The notes under the pieces were generated by a model, which was not told the DNA's origin, made no database searches, and worked only from the letters and a program-made list of their open reading frames with translations. A program made the translations under genes and the position numbers. A stretch of 64,000 bases of DNA, taken from assembly GCA_044226655.1 (NCBI GenBank), contig JBGAGO010000003.1, positions 186,001 through 250,000 on the forward strand, given 5' to 3'. Positions 33,796 through 45,845 of this stretch are shown here, piece by piece (within the stretch, counting starts at the first letter, position 1; each line of letters starts with the position of its first letter). The DNA is from JBEVOS01 sp044226655. Its GTDB lineage: Bacteria > Pseudomonadota > Alphaproteobacteria > Caulobacterales > Aquidulcibacteraceae.

Positions 33796-36589
33796 GATCG
33801 GCGCTGCGCTCGCGCCGCAGGGCGGCGGCAATGCGTTCGCGACGGCGATCGCCGCCGCGCAGGCGCATGCGCCCTATCTCGCGCGCCTCATCGCGCGCCG
33901 GCCGGACCTCCTCACAACGCCCAATGCGGCCTGGACGGCGCGCCTGATCGAGGATGCGTGCGCCGTTTGTGCGGCGATTGAGGCCGCGCCGCCGCCGCTC
34001 GAAGAGGGCATGCGCGCGCTGCGGCGCGCCAAGGATGGCGTGCATCTCGGCCTCGCCATCGCCGATCTCGCGCGCGCCTGGCCGCTGGAGGACATCACCG
34101 GCGCGCTGACGCGGTTCGCGGACGCCAGCTTGCGCGCCGCGCTCGCGTTGGCGGTGCGCGCCGGCGAAGAGCGCGGCGATCTCGCTTTTGAAACCGGCGC
34201 GCATGGGCCGGCGCCCGGCTTTGCGCTCATCGCCATGGGCAAGATGGGCGCGCGTGAGCTCAACTATTCCAGCGACATCGATTTCTCGGTGTTCTTCGAT
34301 GGCGCGCGCCTGCCGATCCGCAACAATCGCGAGCCGAATGTCGTGGCTGTGCGGCTCGTCGCGCCGCTGGTGCGCGCGCTCGAAGAGGTGACGGCGGATG
34401 GCTATGTGTTCCGCACCGATCTGCGGCTCAGACCCGATCCGGGCGCGACGCCCGTCGCCGTCTCGATCCGCTCGGCGGAAAACTATTATCAGCACCTCGG
34501 CCAGAATTGGGAGCGCGCGGCCTTCATCAAGGCGCGCGCGCCGGCCGGCGATAGGCCGCTCGGCGAGGACTTTCTGGCCTCGCTGCAACCCTTCATCTGG
34601 CGCAAGCATCTGGATTACGCCGCCATCGCAGACGTGCAATCGATCAAGCGCCAAATTCTCACCACGCATAAGAGCGCGGACCTCGGCGATCCCGTGTTCG
34701 ACGTAAAGCTGGGCCGCGGCGGCATTCGCGATATCGAATTGTTCGCGCAGACCCAGCAGCTCATTCTCGGCGGGCGCCACAAGACGTTGCGCGATCCGAC
34801 GACCACCGGGGCGCTCGCCGCGCTGGCCGATCTGGGCGTGGTTTCGCCCGCCCATCGCGACGCGCTGAGCGAGGCCTATCGCTTTTATCGGGATGTCGAG
34901 CATCGCATTCAGATGCTGGAAGATGAGCAGACCCAGCGCGTGCCGGCCGATCGCGATGCGCGCGCCCGGCTCGCCGCGCTGTGCGGCTTTTCCGATCTCA
35001 CAACGTTCGAGGCGGCTCTGATCGAACGGCGCAAAATTGTGTCCGATATCGACCGTACGCTGTTCGCGCGCGGGGAAAGCCTCGCCGATCCGATGGGCAG
35101 TTTGGTGTTCACCGGCGTGGAGGATCATCCCGAAACGCTGGCCACCATTGCGCGTCTCGGCTTTTCCGATCCCGCGCGCGTCAGCCAGGCCATTCGCGGC
35201 TGGCATCATGGCCGCGTGCGCGCGATGCGGGCCGAGCGCGCGCGCGAATTGCTGACGGCGCTGACGCCGAAATTGCTGCGCGCTTTGGCTGAAACGGGCG
35301 AAGCCGATCAGGCCTTCGCGCGCTTCGCCACTTTCTTCGAAGGGCTCGTGGCCGGCGTGCAAACGTTGTCTCTGCTGGCGTCCGAGCCGCGTCTGCTGAC
35401 GGCGCTGGCGCGCGCCCTCGGCCTGTCGCCCAAGCTTGCGGAAGCGCTGGCGCGGCGGCCCGCGCTGCTCGACGCTATGATCGATCCGCGCTTCGCGCAG
35501 GATATCGCGAGCGATGCGCCCGGCGCGCGCGAACAGGATTTGCGCGAGCGCGTGGCGCAGCAGGCGGGTTTCGAGGCTGCGCTCAACATCGCGCGCCGCT
35601 TCCAGCGCGAAGAGGCGTTCCGCATCGGCATGCAGGTGCTCGAAGGCCGCGCCAGCGCGGATGCGGCGGGCGCGGCGCATGCCGATCTCGCCGAAGCCTG
35701 CGTGCGCGTGCTGGCGGATGCGGCGCGCGTGGAGACCGAGCGCCTGTTCGGGCCCGCGCCCGGCGCCTTCGCTGTGCTCGCGCTCGGCAAATTCGGCGGG
35801 CGCGAATTGGCGGAAGGCTCGGACCTCGACGTGATGATCGTCTACGACGCGCCCGACAGTGATTTCTTCACGCGCTTCACCCAGCGCCTGATCGCCGCGC
35901 TCTCGGCGCCGACGGAAGAGGGGCTGCTCTACGACATCGACATGCAATTGCGCCCGTCGGGATCGAAGGGGCCGCCGGCGGTGCGGCTTTCTTCGTTCGA
36001 GCGCTATTACGCCGAAGAGGCGTGGACCTGGGAGCTGATGGCGCTGACCCGGCTGCGCGCCGTGGCGGGCGATGCAGCGCTCGGGCGGCGCATCGAAGCG
36101 ATCCGCGATTCCACGATCGCGCGCCCGCGCGATGCCGCGAAGCTCCGCGCCGACGCCGCCGATATGCGCGCGCGCATGGCGCGCGAACGCCCGCCGCAGG
36201 GCTTCTGGGATCTCAAATTATCGCGCGGCGGCTTCGTCGACATCGAGTTCATTGCGCAGACCTTGCAGCTGACGCACGCTAAGGCGCTGTCGCCGAACAC
36301 GGGCGCGGCGCTCGCCGCGCTCAAGGCCATCGGCGCGCTGAGCGGGCCGCAGGCCGCCGTGCTGGACGATGGCTGGCGCCTGCACAGCGATCTGCACCAG
36401 GCCCTGCGCATCAGCGTGACGGGCGCCTTTGCGCCCCAGGAGGCGTCCAACGCGCTCAAGGCGCGGCTCGCCGCCATCGCGGGCGCGGCCGATTTCGCGG
36501 CGCTGACGCAACGGTTAACGGCGGCCCGCGGGGCCGTGAAAACCCTGTTCGACCTCCTCATTGCAGAGGATGGCGACGGAAGCGGCTGA
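33788..36589 (+). CDS. glnE: Glutamine synthetase adenylyltransferase/adenylyl-removing enzyme
   Basis: This 933-aa enzyme controls glutamine synthetase by adding AMP to a Tyr, or removing it, according to PII and glutamine status. Both nucleotidyltransferase domains keep their DxD motifs: D163-D165 in NYSSDIDFSVFFD (de-adenylylation) and the pair in AEGSDLDVMIVYD near residue 678 (adenylylation). The helical linker and C-terminal regulatory part are present. ATG 33788 overlaps the kinase stop by 8 bp, suggesting coupled translation. Confidence 0.95.
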   Translation: MREIGAALAPQGGGNAFATAIAAAQAHAPYLARLIARRPDLLTTPNAAWTARLIEDACAVCAAIEAAPPPLEEGMRALRRAKDGVHLGLAIADLARAWPLEDITGALTRFADASLRAALALAVRAGEERGDLAFETGAHGPAPGFALIAMGKMGARELNYSSDIDFSVFFDGARLPIRNNREPNVVAVRLVAPLVRALEEVTADGYVFRTDLRLRPDPGATPVAVSIRSAENYYQHLGQNWERAAFIKARAPAGDRPLGEDFLASLQPFIWRKHLDYAAIADVQSIKRQILTTHKSADLGDPVFDVKLGRGGIRDIELFAQTQQLILGGRHKTLRDPTTTGALAALADLGVVSPAHRDALSEAYRFYRDVEHRIQMLEDEQTQRVPADRDARARLAALCGFSDLTTFEAALIERRKIVSDIDRTLFARGESLADPMGSLVFTGVEDHPETLATIARLGFSDPARVSQAIRGWHHGRVRAMRAERARELLTALTPKLLRALAETGEADQAFARFATFFEGLVAGVQTLSLLASEPRLLTALARALGLSPKLAEALARRPALLDAMIDPRFAQDIASDAPGAREQDLRERVAQQAGFEAALNIARRFQREEAFRIGMQVLEGRASADAAGAAHADLAEACVRVLADAARVETERLFGPAPGAFAVLALGKFGGRELAEGSDLDVMIVYDAPDSDFFTRFTQRLIAALSAPTEEGLLYDIDMQLRPSGSKGPPAVRLSSFERYYAEEAWTWELMALTRLRAVAGDAALGRRIEAIRDSTIARPRDAAKLRADAADMRARMARERPPQGFWDLKLSRGGFVDIEFIAQTLQLTHAKALSPNTGAALAALKAIGALSGPQAAVLDDGWRLHSDLHQALRISVTGAFAPQEASNALKARLAAIAGAADFAALTQRLTAARGAVKTLFDLLIAEDGDGSG

Positions 36590-36636
36590 CAGCCGCGTTT
36601 TGGCTATCGGGACGGCGCATCATGGAGATCAATTGC

Positions 36637-37044
36637 ATGAAGAAGATCGTGATTTGGGCGGCGTGCGCTGTGTCCGCGCTGGCGATGGCGGGCGTCGCCG
36701 AGGCCCAGGGCGGCGGCGGGCGCATGCTCGACATGCTGCTCGCCCAGGATGCGAATCACGACGGCTCCATAACCCACGCGGAAGCCGAGGCCGCGCGTGC
36801 AGCGATGTTCGCGCACATGGATACGAACCATGACGGCAATCTGAGCGCCGATGAGCGCGCCGCCATGCCGATGATGGGCGGGCGCGGCGGCGGCTCCGGC
36901 GCGGACGCCAACAATGACGGGGTGGTGAGCCGCGCCGAATTCATGGCCCAGCCCTATCGCGCGTTCGACAATTTCGACGCCAATCATGACAACACGCTCG
37001 ACGCCAGCGAGATCGCCGCGCTGCGGGCGCGGTTCGCGCAATGA
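36637..37044 (+). CDS. Secreted EF-hand protein
   Basis: The 135-aa protein starts with a signal peptide (MKKIVIWAACAVSALAMAGVAEA). Four EF-hand-like loops follow: DANHDGSITHAE, DTNHDGNLSADE, DANNDGVVSRAE and DANHDNTLDASE. They should bind calcium or another divalent ion in the periplasm. The start at ATG 36637 has GGAG at 36624-36627. It lies 44 bases upstream of the ECF sigma gene on the same strand, a combination that recurs in this bacterial group, so it may belong to the same regulon. Confidence 0.8.
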   Translation: MKKIVIWAACAVSALAMAGVAEAQGGGGRMLDMLLAQDANHDGSITHAEAEAARAAMFAHMDTNHDGNLSADERAAMPMMGGRGGGSGADANNDGVVSRAEFMAQPYRAFDNFDANHDNTLDASEIAALRARFAQ

Positions 37045-37088
37045 GGGGCGGGCCGACGTGACGCGCGCCGGATCAGCGCGGGCGCGCG

Positions 37089-37667
37089 ATGCACGATCCG
37101 GATGCGGACCTCGTCCGAAAGGCTGGCGCGGGCGATGCCCGCGCCGCGGAGGCGCTCGTGCTGCGCCATATCGGGCGCATCACAGGGCTGGCGCGGCGCA
37201 TGCTGAACGATGCGGCCGAGGCCGAGGACGTGGCGCAGGAGGTGTTTCTGCGCGTGTGGCGCGAGGCGCCGCGCTGGAAGCCGGGCGCCGCCAAGTTCGA
37301 AACCTGGATGCACCGCGTCACGCTCAATCTTTGCTACGACCGGCTGCGCCGGCGGCGCGAGACGCCAGATGCGGAGGCCGGTCTTGCGACGCCCGATCCC
37401 GGCGCGTCGGCGAGCGATGCATGGCTGGCGCAGCAGCGCGCTCAGCGCGTGCGCCTCGCCATGGCCGCCTTGCCCGAACGCCAGCGCGCCGCGATCGCGC
37501 TCTGCCATTTCGAGGATGCGTCGAACATCGAGGCGGCCGCGGCGCTGGAGGTCAGCGTGGAAGCGCTGGAATCGCTGTTGTCGCGGGGCAGGCGCGCTTT
37601 GCGCGCGGCGCTCGCGGATGTGGTGGACGATTTGATGGGCGACGTCGGCGACGTCAGGAGAGAATGA
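37089..37667 (+). CDS. ECF-type RNA polymerase sigma factor
   Basis: The 192-aa protein has the two ECF domains. Region 2 contains AEDVAQEVFLRVWREAPRW and the following WMHRVTLNLCYDRLRRRR. Region 4 contains LPERQRAAIALCHFEDASNIEAAAAL and SVEALESLLSRGRRALR, including the recognition helix. It directs transcription of a small envelope or stress regulon. The next two genes encode a membrane protein and a periplasmic protein, fitting an anti-sigma/sensor relationship. No extra C-terminal domain is seen. Confidence 0.88.
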   Translation: MHDPDADLVRKAGAGDARAAEALVLRHIGRITGLARRMLNDAAEAEDVAQEVFLRVWREAPRWKPGAAKFETWMHRVTLNLCYDRLRRRRETPDAEAGLATPDPGASASDAWLAQQRAQRVRLAMAALPERQRAAIALCHFEDASNIEAAAALEVSVEALESLLSRGRRALRAALADVVDDLMGDVGDVRRE

Positions 37668-37670
37668 GCG

Positions 37671-38045
37671 ATGGATCGCGCGCGGTTTGAAGCCCTTGTC
37701 GAAGCCTTTGGCGCGCAGGAAGCGCGCTGGCCCGCCGCCGAGCGAGACGCGGCGCGCGCTTTTGCGGCGACGCCGGAGGCCGTTGCGATTTTGAAGGCCG
37801 CGCGCGCGCTCGACGGCGCGCTCGATCTGGACGTCGATGCGGCGCCGGCGAGTCTGCCGCGCGTACGGGCGATCCTGGCCGCAGCGCCGAAGGCGGCGGA
37901 AATCACCTGGCGCGCCGTTGCGGCGCTGGCTGCGTGCGCGCTGATCGGGCTGACGCTCGGCTATGAAAGCGCGCGCCGCGCGCCGGAAGATGGCGCCGCC
38001 GACGCCGTCATCGGTGAAGTGTTCGGCGATTGGGCGGGCGGATGA
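37671..38045 (+). CDS. Small membrane protein, candidate anti-sigma factor
   Basis: The 124-aa protein has a cytoplasmic helical N-terminal half (FEALVEAFGAQEARWPAAERDAARAFAATPEA) and one membrane helix (about residues 81-99, ITWRAVAALAACALIGLTLGY), then a short tail. This topology and its place 3 bases after the sigma stop fit an anti-sigma factor, but it lacks the zinc-finger HxxxCxxC motif of the ZAS class. The AGGAG ribosome-binding site lies in the sigma 3' end. The next gene overlaps by 4 bp. Function is inferred from context only. Confidence 0.6.
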   Translation: MDRARFEALVEAFGAQEARWPAAERDAARAFAATPEAVAILKAARALDGALDLDVDAAPASLPRVRAILAAAPKAAEITWRAVAALAACALIGLTLGYESARRAPEDGAADAVIGEVFGDWAGG

Positions 38046-38581
38046 GCGGCTTTCCTCTGCGTACGACGCTGTTTGCGTCGCTCGCCGTCAACCTGTTGCT
38101 GATCGGCGGCGGTGTGGGCGCGTATCTTGCGGGCGTGCGGCTTGAAAAGCCGATGGCGCAGGCGGCGCCTGCCCAGCCACCTGGTCAGCGCGCGTTCATG
38201 GCGGCATTGCCTCCGGAAGTGCGCGGCGACGTGCGAGAAGAAATGGTGCGCACTTGGTCCGAACAACGTCCCGCACGGGAGCGCGCGCGCGATACGCGCC
38301 AGCGCACGCTCGACGTTCTGCGCACGGAACCCTATGACGCGGCGGCGATGCGCCAGGCGTTTGCGGATGCGCGCGCCGCGGATGGCTCGGTCCTGCAGGC
38401 CTATCAAGACAGCGTCGCCGATGCGTTTGGGCGGATGACGCCGGCCCAGCGCCGCGCCGTCGCCGACGCTTTGGCGCGGCCGCGCGGCGAACAGCTGCGC
38501 GATGGGCCGCTGCGTGACCGCATCCGCGAACGCATCCAGGAGCGCCGGCGTCAGCGCGAAGGTGCGCCGCCCGCGCCCTAA
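38042..38581 (+). CDS. CpxP/ZraP-like periplasmic heavy-metal sensor protein
   Basis: The 179-aa protein has one N-terminal membrane helix (LFASLAVNLLLIGGGVGAYLAG) and a long, charged, all-helical periplasmic part rich in Arg/Glu (VRGDVREEMVRTWSEQRPARERARDTRQRTLDVLRTEP). This resembles the Spy/CpxP/ZraP group that binds metals or misfolded proteins. It is the last gene of the sigma unit and could report envelope state to the membrane protein before it (inference). It overlaps that gene by ATGA. Confidence 0.7.
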   Translation: MSGFPLRTTLFASLAVNLLLIGGGVGAYLAGVRLEKPMAQAAPAQPPGQRAFMAALPPEVRGDVREEMVRTWSEQRPARERARDTRQRTLDVLRTEPYDAAAMRQAFADARAADGSVLQAYQDSVADAFGRMTPAQRRAVADALARPRGEQLRDGPLRDRIRERIQERRRQREGAPPAP

Positions 38582-38587
38582 AGAGGC

Positions 38588-41143
<2,556 letters not shown>

Positions 41144-41327
41144 AACGCGGTTGGAATCGTCCAGACCTAAGAGTGTGTCCGTGGAGTTAACAAAGCATCG
41201 CGCCCAGCTTTTCCCCGTGACGCTTGTACGACCGAAGCGGCGGGGGTGGCGATGGCCAAAACGCAATTCACAGCGCGCGGGGCCGCGCTGTCCACACTTC
41301 TCCACAACTCACAGCCGGCGTTAACGA

Positions 41328-43946
41328 TTAGGCCAGCGTTCGTTCCACCATCTCGCGTGCGTTCTTCGAGAGGTTGGGGAGAGCGGCGAGCGCTTCGAGC
41401 TCAGCCTTGGCGTGCGCTTGGCGTCCCGCATCGAAGCGCCGCCATGATTCGAACGGCGTGAGCAGGCGCGCGCTGAGCGCGGGATTGCCGCCATCCACAG
41501 CGCGGACGATGTCCGCGAGGAAGCGGTAGCCAGACCCATCGGCCGCATGAAACGCACGAAGGTTGCGCGAGGCGAACGACATGGCGAGCGCGCGCACGCG
41601 ATTGGGATTGCGCAGCTGGTAATCGGCATGGCCCTTGAGCGCGGCGACGCGCGCCATCGAATCCGTGCGCGCAACGCCGGCTTGCACCGAGAACCATTTG
41701 TCGATGACGAGCGGGTTCTCGCGCCAGCGCGCGTAGAAGCGATCCAGCGCCGCGTCGAAGCCGGGCGCGCCGCTGGCGCCGAGCGCATCGAGCGCGGCGA
41801 TGCTTTCCGTCATGGTCTCGGCGCGATCGAACGCGGCGAGCAGAATGTCTTCAGCTTCGGGGCCGCGCGCCGCGAGCAGATCGAGCGCGGCGGTCTTGAG
41901 CGCGCGCCGCCCGGCCGCATCGGCGCCGGCGGAGAAGGGCGTTTCGCTCGGCTGCGCCGCGATCGCGGCGAGCCGGTCGCCGATGCGGGCGACGACGGCT
42001 TTGCGCACGGTTTCGCGCGCCGCGAACAGCTTGTCCGGATCGGGCGCGCCGGACGCCTGGATCAGCTCCGGCAGATCGGGCAGGCGCAGCGCGAGCGCGG
42101 CGAAGGCGGGATCTTCTTGCGCGCGGTCGAGCTCGCGCGCCAACGCATCGGCCAGCGCTTTCGGATCGGCCGCGCTCTTGCCTTCGGCCAACGCGATGAT
42201 CATGGCGCGCGCAATCGATTGGCCGGCCTCCCAGCGCGTGAAAGGATCGGGGTCGTGCGCCATCTGCGCGATGCGGTCTTCGACGCTGAGATCGTCATGC
42301 AGCGCGATGGGCGCGGAAAAGCCGCGCAGCACGGACGCGATCGGCGCCTTGGCGACGCCTTCGAAGCGGAACACGGCCGCATCGCCGTCGAGCACGATGG
42401 TGTGCTCCTGGCGCGCCACCGGATCGCCCGGCTTGCGCGCCGCCAGCAACGCGCCGTCGCGCGCGAAAAAACCGACGCGCAGCGGGATGGGGAGCGCGGT
42501 CTTGTCCGGCTGGCCCGGAGTCGCCGCCGTCTTCTGCGTCACCTTCAATTCGTAGACGCGCTGGGCGGCGTCATAGGCGCCGCTGGCCGTGACATGCGGC
42601 GTACCAGCCTGCTCATACCAACGTTTGAATTCGGAGAGATCGCGGCCGGAGGCTTCGGCGAAGCAGGCGATGAAATCCTCGACGGTGGAGGCCGTGCCGT
42701 CGCGCCGCTGGAAATAGAGCTGCATGCCGCTCTCGAACGCCTCCGCGCCGATATAGCTCTTCAGCATGCGGATGACTTCCGCGCCCTTCTCATAGACCGT
42801 CGCGGTGTAGAAATTGTCGATCTTCACATAGCTCGTTGGCCGCACGGGATGGGCGAGGGGGCCGGCATCCTCGGCGAATTGCCGGCCGCGCAGGCGCTTC
42901 ACGTCCTTGATGCGCTGCACCGGCCGCGACCGCTGATCGGCGGAGAATTCCTGATCGCGATAGACGGTGAGCCCTTCCTTCAGACAGAGCTGGAACCAAT
43001 CGCGACAGGTGATCCGATCGCCCGTCCAATTGTGGAAATATTCGTGGCCGACGACGCTTTCGATGGCTTCGAAATCGGCGTCCGTCGCGGTTTCCGGATC
43101 GGCCAGCACATAGGCGGCGTTGAAGATGTTGAGGCCCTTGTTCTCCATCGCGCCGAAATTGAAATCGCGCACGGCGACGATGTTGAACACGTCGAGATCA
43201 TATTCGCGCTTGAACGCTTCTTCGTCCCATTTCATCGCGCGCTTCAAGCAATCCATGGCGTAATAGGCGCGCGAGGCCTCGCCCGGATCGACATGGATGC
43301 CGAGCGTCACCTTGGTTCCCGACATCGTGGTGAAGCTGTCTTCGATGCTGTCGAAGCCGCCGGCCACCAGCGCGAAGAGATAGGACGGCTTCGGGTGCGG
43401 ATCGTCCCACACAGCGTAATGGCGCCCGCCCGGCAGATCGCCGCGCTCCACAGGGTTGCCGTTGGCGAGCAAGGTCGGGCAGCTGGCCTTGTCGGCTTCG
43501 ACGCGCACGCGGTATTTCGCGAGCACATCGGGGCGATCGAGAAAATAGGTGATGGTGCGGAAGCCTTCGGGCTCGCATTGCGTGCAGAAGCGCCCGCCCG
43601 ATTGATAAAGGCCTTCGAGCTGCGTGTTCTTGGCCGGCGCGATCTCGGTGACGATTTCCAGTGTGAACGCGGCAGGGGGCGCTGGGATGATCAGCGCGCC
43701 CGGCTCAAGGCTATAGGCGTCGTCGCCGAGTGAGGCGCCATCGAGCGCGATGCTCTTGAGGATCAGCCGTTCGCCATCAAGCTTCAGCGGCGCGCCATCC
43801 GCGCCCACGCGGCGCACGCGCATAAGCGCCGTCACGATCGTCGCGTTCGGATCGAGCGCGAAGCTCATCTCGATCGTGTCGATCTGGTAGTCCGGCGCCC
43901 GGTACTCGCTCAGACGGATCGGGGCGGCTGTTTCGGCGTCGCGCAT
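41328..43946 (-). CDS. pepN: Aminopeptidase N
   Basis: The 872-aa M1 zinc metallopeptidase removes N-terminal residues from peptides in the cytoplasm. The exopeptidase motif GAMEN is at 265-269, and the zinc site is H301-E302-x-x-H305 with E324 in LKEGLTVYRDQ. The length equals the bacterial PepN family (about 870). ATG 43946 has GGAG seven bases upstream; a TTG four codons earlier is less likely. A 184-bp gap without clear features separates it from the kinase gene. Confidence 0.96.
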   Translation of the reverse strand: MRDAETAAPIRLSEYRAPDYQIDTIEMSFALDPNATIVTALMRVRRVGADGAPLKLDGERLILKSIALDGASLGDDAYSLEPGALIIPAPPAAFTLEIVTEIAPAKNTQLEGLYQSGGRFCTQCEPEGFRTITYFLDRPDVLAKYRVRVEADKASCPTLLANGNPVERGDLPGGRHYAVWDDPHPKPSYLFALVAGGFDSIEDSFTTMSGTKVTLGIHVDPGEASRAYYAMDCLKRAMKWDEEAFKREYDLDVFNIVAVRDFNFGAMENKGLNIFNAAYVLADPETATDADFEAIESVVGHEYFHNWTGDRITCRDWFQLCLKEGLTVYRDQEFSADQRSRPVQRIKDVKRLRGRQFAEDAGPLAHPVRPTSYVKIDNFYTATVYEKGAEVIRMLKSYIGAEAFESGMQLYFQRRDGTASTVEDFIACFAEASGRDLSEFKRWYEQAGTPHVTASGAYDAAQRVYELKVTQKTAATPGQPDKTALPIPLRVGFFARDGALLAARKPGDPVARQEHTIVLDGDAAVFRFEGVAKAPIASVLRGFSAPIALHDDLSVEDRIAQMAHDPDPFTRWEAGQSIARAMIIALAEGKSAADPKALADALARELDRAQEDPAFAALALRLPDLPELIQASGAPDPDKLFAARETVRKAVVARIGDRLAAIAAQPSETPFSAGADAAGRRALKTAALDLLAARGPEAEDILLAAFDRAETMTESIAALDALGASGAPGFDAALDRFYARWRENPLVIDKWFSVQAGVARTDSMARVAALKGHADYQLRNPNRVRALAMSFASRNLRAFHAADGSGYRFLADIVRAVDGGNPALSARLLTPFESWRRFDAGRQAHAKAELEALAALPNLSKNAREMVERTLA

Positions 43947-44011
43947 ACGGCTCTCCAAGGCGAGCGCCGTTGTTGGGCTCCGCGGGGCCCGAAATCAATT
44001 GGCCGCGCGCC

Positions 44012-44578
44012 TTATTCGGCAGCGATGGTCGGGGCCGCCAAGGCGTTGGGCGAGCGGTAGATTTGCTGCAGCACGATTTCGGCCTGCTGGGCCAATTCCA
44101 TGAGCTGGGGCGCGGTTTCGTGCGGCTGGTCCTTGGCGAATTCGATGAGTTCGCGGGCCACGCGGATAAGGCGCACGCAGTTCACGATCATGCGCGATTG
44201 GCGCTCGATCCGGTCCGGGTCGCGCTCATATTCGGCCATCGGCACGCGCCAGCCGCCCCAGTCGCGCGCATCGGTCACCACAACCGGAAATGTGCCCGGG
44301 AAGGGGTGGCGCGCGTCGGCGATCTCCGAGCGCATTTTGTTCAGCGTGCGCACGATGCGCCAGGATTCGGTCTCGATCAGGTCGGGCTTGTCCGGCTCGC
44401 GCTCCTCGGCGGCCAGCTCGTGCGCCTGAAATTCCCGGCCCAGGCCAACGTCGTAGTGGACGCGCAGCGGCTCCTCCACGCCCTTGACCCATTGCGGCAT
44501 CACATGCTCGACCGCGGCCCAAGTGCCGACGGGCTTCACATAAACGCGCTGCCCTTTGTGGAACGCCGCCTTGGCCAT
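44012..44578 (-). CDS. Conserved hypothetical protein, 188 aa
   Basis: This soluble protein starts MAKAAFHKGQRVYVKPVGTWAAVEHVMPQW, an SH3-like or DUF-like beta beginning. Later parts contain HYDVGLGREFQAHELAAEE and a helical C-terminus (RMIVNCVRLIRVARELIEFAKDQP). I recognise it only as a protein conserved in Alphaproteobacteria and cannot name a function. It was cut back to ATG 44578 because the frame upstream (to 44806) overlaps the divergent dehydrogenase start region and lacks a plausible pattern. Confidence 0.7.
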   Translation of the reverse strand: MAKAAFHKGQRVYVKPVGTWAAVEHVMPQWVKGVEEPLRVHYDVGLGREFQAHELAAEEREPDKPDLIETESWRIVRTLNKMRSEIADARHPFPGTFPVVVTDARDWGGWRVPMAEYERDPDRIERQSRMIVNCVRLIRVARELIEFAKDQPHETAPQLMELAQQAEIVLQQIYRSPNALAAPTIAAE

Positions 44579-44726
44579 CTGATCCGCTCCGCCTTGACCG
44601 GAAGGCCGGAAATTAACGCCCCGTGTCTTGCCCATTCGTGAACGCGCGGCTCCGTTGACGCGCCGTGAGGGCTTTTCTCGGCCTGACGCGCGCGTTAAGG
44701 CGCCAGCAATAACAGGGAGGGAAGCG

Positions 44727-45842
44727 GTGAACTTCGATTTCTCCGACGACCAAAAGATGCTGAAGGACCAGGCGCGCAAGTTCCTGGCCGAGAAATCCAG
44801 CATCAAGGCCGTGCGCGCCGTGCTCGATAACGACGCCGCCGCCTATGACGCCGCTTTGTGGAAGGGCGTGGCCGAACTCGGCTGGCTGGGCGCGGCGATC
44901 CCGGAGGAATATGGCGGCCTCGGCCTCGGCAAGCTGGAGCTCTGCGTGCTGGCCGAGGAAATGGGCCGCGCGCTCGCGCCCATTCCGTTTTCATCGACGA
45001 TTTACTTTGTCGCCGAGGCGCTGCTCGCGCACGGTTCGGAGGCGCAGAAGAAGGCGCTGCTGCCGAAGATCGCGTCCGGCGAATTGATCGGCGCCTTCGC
45101 CATCTCAGAAGGGCCGGGCGCGCCGTCGCCATCCTCGATCCAGACCAGCTTCGATGGCGCCACGCTCAGCGGCGCGAAAATTCCGGTGACGGATGGCGAT
45201 ATCGCGAGCCACGCCGTGGTGCTGGCGCGCGAGGGCGCAGGCCATTCGCTGGTCGTCGTCGCGTTGAAGCAAGCAGGCGTGCAGATCGAAACCTTGAAGA
45301 CGCTCGATCCGACGCGCTCGCACGCGAAGCTCACCTTCGAGAAGGCCAAGGCCGAGCGCCTCGGCAAGGCGGGCGAGGGCTGGACGTTGGCCGAAGCCGT
45401 ACTGGATCGAGCGGCCGTGCTGATCGCGTTCGAACAGACGGGCGGGGCGCAACGCTGCCTGGAAGAGGCCGTGGAATACGCCAAAGGCCGCTACGCCTTT
45501 TCACGCCAGATCGGCTCGTTCCAGGCCATCAAGCACAAGCTCGCGGATATGTACGTCGCCATCGAGGTGGCGCGCTCGAACGCTTATTTCGGCGCCTGGG
45601 CGCTCTCGACCGAAGCCAAGGAATTGCCGCTCGCCGCCGCCGCCGCGCGCTGCGCCGCGACCGAGGCGTTTCATTTCGCCTCAAAAGAAAACATCCAGAC
45701 CCATGGCGGCATGGGCTTCACCTGGGAGGTCGATTGCCACCTGTTCTACCGCCGCTCGAAATTGCTCGCCGTGCAGGCCGGCAGCCCGAGCGTGTGGAAA
45801 GAAAAGCTGGTGCGGCAGCTTGAATTGAAGAACGCGGCGTAA
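44727..45842 (+). CDS. Acyl-CoA dehydrogenase
   Basis: The 371-aa FAD-dependent enzyme oxidises an acyl-CoA at C2-C3 and passes electrons to ETF. The family order is present: FSDDQKMLKDQARKFLAEK at the N-terminus, GAFAISEGPGAPSPS in the middle domain and the C-terminal helix with YAKGRYAFSRQIGSFQAIKHKLADM and NIQTHGGMGFTWE. It resembles the small subunit-like dehydrogenases of paired pimeloyl/cholesterol-type systems. The start is GTG 44727, with GGGAGGG upstream. A second dehydrogenase lies 660 bases downstream. Confidence 0.88.
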   Translation: MNFDFSDDQKMLKDQARKFLAEKSSIKAVRAVLDNDAAAYDAALWKGVAELGWLGAAIPEEYGGLGLGKLELCVLAEEMGRALAPIPFSSTIYFVAEALLAHGSEAQKKALLPKIASGELIGAFAISEGPGAPSPSSIQTSFDGATLSGAKIPVTDGDIASHAVVLAREGAGHSLVVVALKQAGVQIETLKTLDPTRSHAKLTFEKAKAERLGKAGEGWTLAEAVLDRAAVLIAFEQTGGAQRCLEEAVEYAKGRYAFSRQIGSFQAIKHKLADMYVAIEVARSNAYFGAWALSTEAKELPLAAAAARCAATEAFHFASKENIQTHGGMGFTWEVDCHLFYRRSKLLAVQAGSPSVWKEKLVRQLELKNAA

Positions 45843-45845
45843 CGG

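Noticed and set aside
33476..35947. 823-aa minus-strand frame opposite glnE
   Set aside because: Shadow of glnE, whose two nucleotidyltransferase motifs prove the plus strand is coding.
41144..41327. Possible DnaA or CtrA sites (TCCACA and GTTAAC-like strings) between pepN and the PAS kinase
   Set aside because: Only isolated half-matches occur; no full TTAA-N7-TTAA or TTATCCACA consensus, so an origin or CtrA site is not supported.
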